Assembly: GCA_021018995.1 (NCBI GenBank)
Contig: CM037593.1
Coordinates: 15,280,088 to 15,344,087, forward strand
From: Chloranthus sessilifolius
Lineage: Eukaryota > Streptophyta > Magnoliopsida > Chloranthales > Chloranthaceae
Direction of reading: 5' to 3'
DNA length: 64,000 nucleotides
The translations under genes were made by a program, and so were the position numbers. Within the stretch, counting starts at the first letter, position 1; each line of letters begins with the position of its first letter. Shown in pieces: positions 61,412 through 64,000 of the stretch. A model generated the notes under the pieces. That model worked only from the letters and a program-made list of their open reading frames with translations, ran no database searches and was not told the DNA's origin.

Positions 61412-62948
61412 TCAGTCGATAAAATCATCTGAAAAAAATAAATGTCACGAGAGTTGAGTTGATAAAAAATGCGCAACTCGATGGGTACACCACCAATCCA
61501 TCCTATACTACTCAGGTACATTATGGGTGCATCTCGTGAATGATAATAATAATATGATAGTATATAAGAATAAAGAAATATTATAATCATGCGTAACATC
61601 AAACTCATATCTTAACCTACATGCAAAATCATGATCTAGACACACTCCAATCCTAACGTATCTCACCATACCTCATAAATATAATATATCTTATTTCAAC
61701 GACACGTGCATTTATATATCGAATGAGCATACATTCTTACTTTCGTTCCCTAATACGACTTGTGCCAGAGTAACTGCTCGAGTCTACCATATGAGGGTTA
61801 CCATAGTAGCTTACCATTATAACATACAACCCTCCATAACATAACACCCTTATATTTATGCACCTCATCCACTCTCTGGGGCGGCTGACAAACGTAACTC
61901 ATAACATAACTCATATTATCTTATGAGAGACCCGTTTTGACTATAGACTTTGTAGTCCTTACGGTGGCTATGTAAGTGTTGGTACACACTTTTTCTTGGT
62001 TCCTCTCGATCCTCGAAATAAGTGGCTCAATTCAGTCCACGAGGACTCTGGCTGAAAGCGATAACATAATAAAGTAATAAAATAATAAAAAACTATTTAT
62101 GTGCCCCTGCAGTGATATATTAGAATAATAAAATGATAATATTTAAATATAAAAAAATAAAGAATAGCAAATTCTAAATGGAGAATACCTATGTAGATGC
62201 GATCGCCAGCTATAGATGTTTATCAACGCTGCAACACGTCACTAATCACGCTTTAAGGGGAGCGGGGGGCTTGCAGGTTGCACTCCTTTACTGAATCATC
62301 GGCCGGCCAACGTCAACAGCTCTGGGGTTGCCTTAGGATTTAGGTAGTTTGATTTTCTAATCCTGCTCTAAGTCTAATTGCTCTAATCTGCTAATCCTAA
62401 TAGAAGTCTATTTTAAAAAGGGTTTCCTAATTCTACTAGGAGTCCAATTAAAAAAGGGTCTCCTAATTCAACTAGGAGTATAATTTTAAAAGGTCTCCTA
62501 ATTCTAATAAGAGTCTAATTTTTTTTAAAAGGGAGTTGTGGCCCGTTATGCTAAGGAGGATCGGCCCCGTTCCCGGGTACCATCCGTAAGCTCCATTGGG
62601 TAAATCGGGTGGCTAAGAATTATTTTGTAAATATTGAAGATTTAAAAATTGAATTTGAACTTAGAATTCAGAATTAGGAATCAAAATCGATATCGAGAAT
62701 TAAAAATTTAGGACTAGAACGGAGAATTCAAACTAGAAAGAAAATTGAGAATTTGAAAGAAAATTGGGAACTAGAAAGAAAATTAGGAACTAGAACTGAA
62801 AACTAGAAGAAGATTATCCGAAGTCGAGCGCTTCTTTCTCTTTCTAGCACCGCAGAGGAGGAACTCGAGCTCCTTGGGAGAGGTCGGAGCTCGAGAGAGA
62901 AGAGATCTCTATGAAAAATTATCGTTTTGTTGGTCGAGGTGGGGAGGT

Positions 62949-62957
62949 CTATTTATA
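62949..62957 (-). promoter_or_regulatory. TATA box of the 3' LTR
   Basis: TATAAATAG on the minus strand between the U3 array and the shared leader sequence. Confidence 0.65.
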
Positions 62958-62964
62958 GGTATTT

Positions 62965-63552
62965 GAGCAATTACACACCCTGTGGGAGGTGCGCAATTAG
63001 CCGATCGAATTCAATTACGCACTCCTTCTGGTACGCTTAATTGAATTACGTGCCCTGTCCCGGGCGCTTAATCACTCTGAGTCGGTCATCGACTCGGTGA
63101 GTGACCGGCTGACTGGCTCAGTTGGGTGTCCTAGTTCTAGTATAATTGGAACTAATTGCGTGCCCTGTCTAGTGCACACAATCCAATTAAGTGTCTGTTT
63201 ATAGGTGCTTAATAGGAGAATTTGGGTGGACATGGGAATTAGAGGTCAGGTCCAACTGGGGACCAATTACGCGCGGGTGGTGGGGCCCGTAATCGATTGC
63301 GCGCACTAGTGAGTGCGTAGAATCGAATCTCAAGGTGATCTTAGGAAGGTATAGGACTGGTCTAGATTGGACCAATTGCGCGTCAGTGACTGGGCGTGCA
63401 ATCTGATTGCGCGTGTTGGACAAGGCGCAGAATCAAGTCCAAAAAAGTCTGATGGGAAGAACGGGTCTGGTCCAAGTGGGACCAATTGCGAGCTAATTAT
63501 GGGGCATGCAATCGAATTGCGCGCGCTTGTGTGAGTGCATAATTCGGGACCT
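62965..63552 (-). repeat. U3 repeat array with AATTGCGCG words
   Basis: Inverted AATTGCGC/GCGCAATT and TAATCGATTGCGC words recur. Three units of about 110 bp start at 63260, 63369 and 63479 (GGACCAATT...). It is placed like the palindrome arrays of the other LTRs. Confidence 0.8.
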
Positions 63553-63841
63553 TCCCCAGGTTAAGTTAGGTCTGAACCACAGGGCTATTGTTTCAGCCTG
63601 TGCTTCGACTACATACTATTTTTTCAGTATATAGTCCCCGTATAAAGATTGTGGGGTTTGAGTCACAGAGCTATTGTTTTAGCCTGTGCTTCGACTATAT
63701 ACTATTATTTCAGTATATAGTCCCCGTATTAGGGTTGTAAGGTTTTCAGAGATAGTAAGTCCCTTCTGAGAGTCGTGAGTAAGGTCAAAGGTTGACTGAA
63801 TAGGTTTATATACTTTGAAGGGAAAAATTGGAGTGTCTACA

Positions 63842-64000
63842 GATGCCCCTCTTCGGCGCGTCCTTGTGGAGTAAGGATGCGTCGAAGAAGTAGACACCCC
63901 TCTTCCGAGGGTGCCTTCTCTATCCTTTTGAGAAATCACTAGTGTGAACTGGGGATGCTGACATGGAATGCTTGACTTTCTTATCTATCAGCACAAGCTA
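63842..64000 (-). mobile_element. Internal edge of the Tat-type element, with hairpin
   Basis: The polypurine tract abuts the LTR. CTTCGGCGCGTCCTT (about 63852-63866) pairs with AAGGATGCGTCGAAG (about 63874-63888) around a 7-nt loop, with two G.U-type positions. No gene starts in these 159 bases. Confidence 0.6.

Larger units (their letters stand above)
60910..63841 (-). mobile_element. 3' LTR of a Tat-type Ty3 element running off the right edge
   Basis: On the minus strand it begins TGTAGACACTCC (63841) and ends GGTGACA (60910), 2932 bp. A polypurine tract (AAGAGGGGCATC) lies just outside at 63842-63853, so this is the 3' LTR of a minus-strand element whose body is to the right. In order it has a U3 repeat array, TATA box (62949-62957), the GGAACGGGGCCGATCC and GCATAACGGGCCA stretch shared with LTR-1, and an acidic frame shared with LTR-A. 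The target duplication cannot be tested within the window. Confidence 0.75.

Noticed and set aside
61243..61608. A 121-codon membrane-like protein on the minus strand
   Set aside because: It lies within the LTR in a frame different from the acidic frame that is kept in LTR-A, and its hydrophobicity comes from AT-rich sequence.

Overview
The window looks like nuclear DNA of a flowering plant. It is AT-rich, packed with nested transposable elements, has GT-AG introns of plant type, a tRNA-derived SINE of the plant Au type, two long CACTA transposons, several LTR retrotransposons with 1.8 to 2.9 kb LTRs, and fragments of ordinary plant genes. I see one intact host gene, an intronless F-box/kelch gene at 57808-58881 (+). 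Nearly everything else is mobile DNA or broken gene pieces. Identifications rest on motifs read by eye and on family knowledge; no database search was possible. Layout from left to right. 1-2437 is the end of a long LTR cut by the window edge. 3701-13522 is a decayed CACTA element (TSD ATT) with both transposon genes on the minus strand. 13523-16619 holds fold-back elements and a 144-bp CACTA-type MITE. 16625-27343 is a full-length Ty3/gypsy chromovirus on the minus strand (TSD TTTAT) with LTRs of about 2.6 kb and a gag-pol frame broken by stops, a frameshift and lost catalytic residues. 27344-31070 has a small membrane-protein gene remnant, an LRR-protein remnant and a 345-bp tandem duplication. 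31141-43673 is a second CACTA element (TSD ACG) with no recognisable transposase. It carries spliced-gene fragments resembling QTRT2, an ARF6/8-type auxin response factor and DNA topoisomerase I, all in one orientation, and it sits inside a fold-back hAT-like element (31071-44099). 44119-48000 has a broken BRO1-domain-like gene and exons of an unidentified gene, with a solo LTR (45630-47392, TSD ATGCC) in an intron. 49634-54295 is a Tat-type LTR split by another LTR, itself split by a hAT-like element. After it come a SINE (54301-54467), two hAT-like fold-back elements, the F-box/kelch gene with a MITE in its proximal promoter, another fold-back element, and at 60910-63841 the 3' LTR of a minus-strand Tat-type element that continues past the right edge. 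Four patterns cut across these units. (1) At least eight fold-back elements with hAT-like 8-bp target duplications, each filled with its own short inverted word. (2) Four LTR families carry arrays of short palindromes upstream of the TATA box, different in sequence but alike in position. (3) Four long LTR families carry a short acidic reading frame near their 3' end, just after a splice-acceptor-like sequence. (4) One solo LTR has four copies of a hairpin with a compensatory stem change between copies. The captured-gene CACTA element and these LTR and fold-back patterns are the parts most worth checking.
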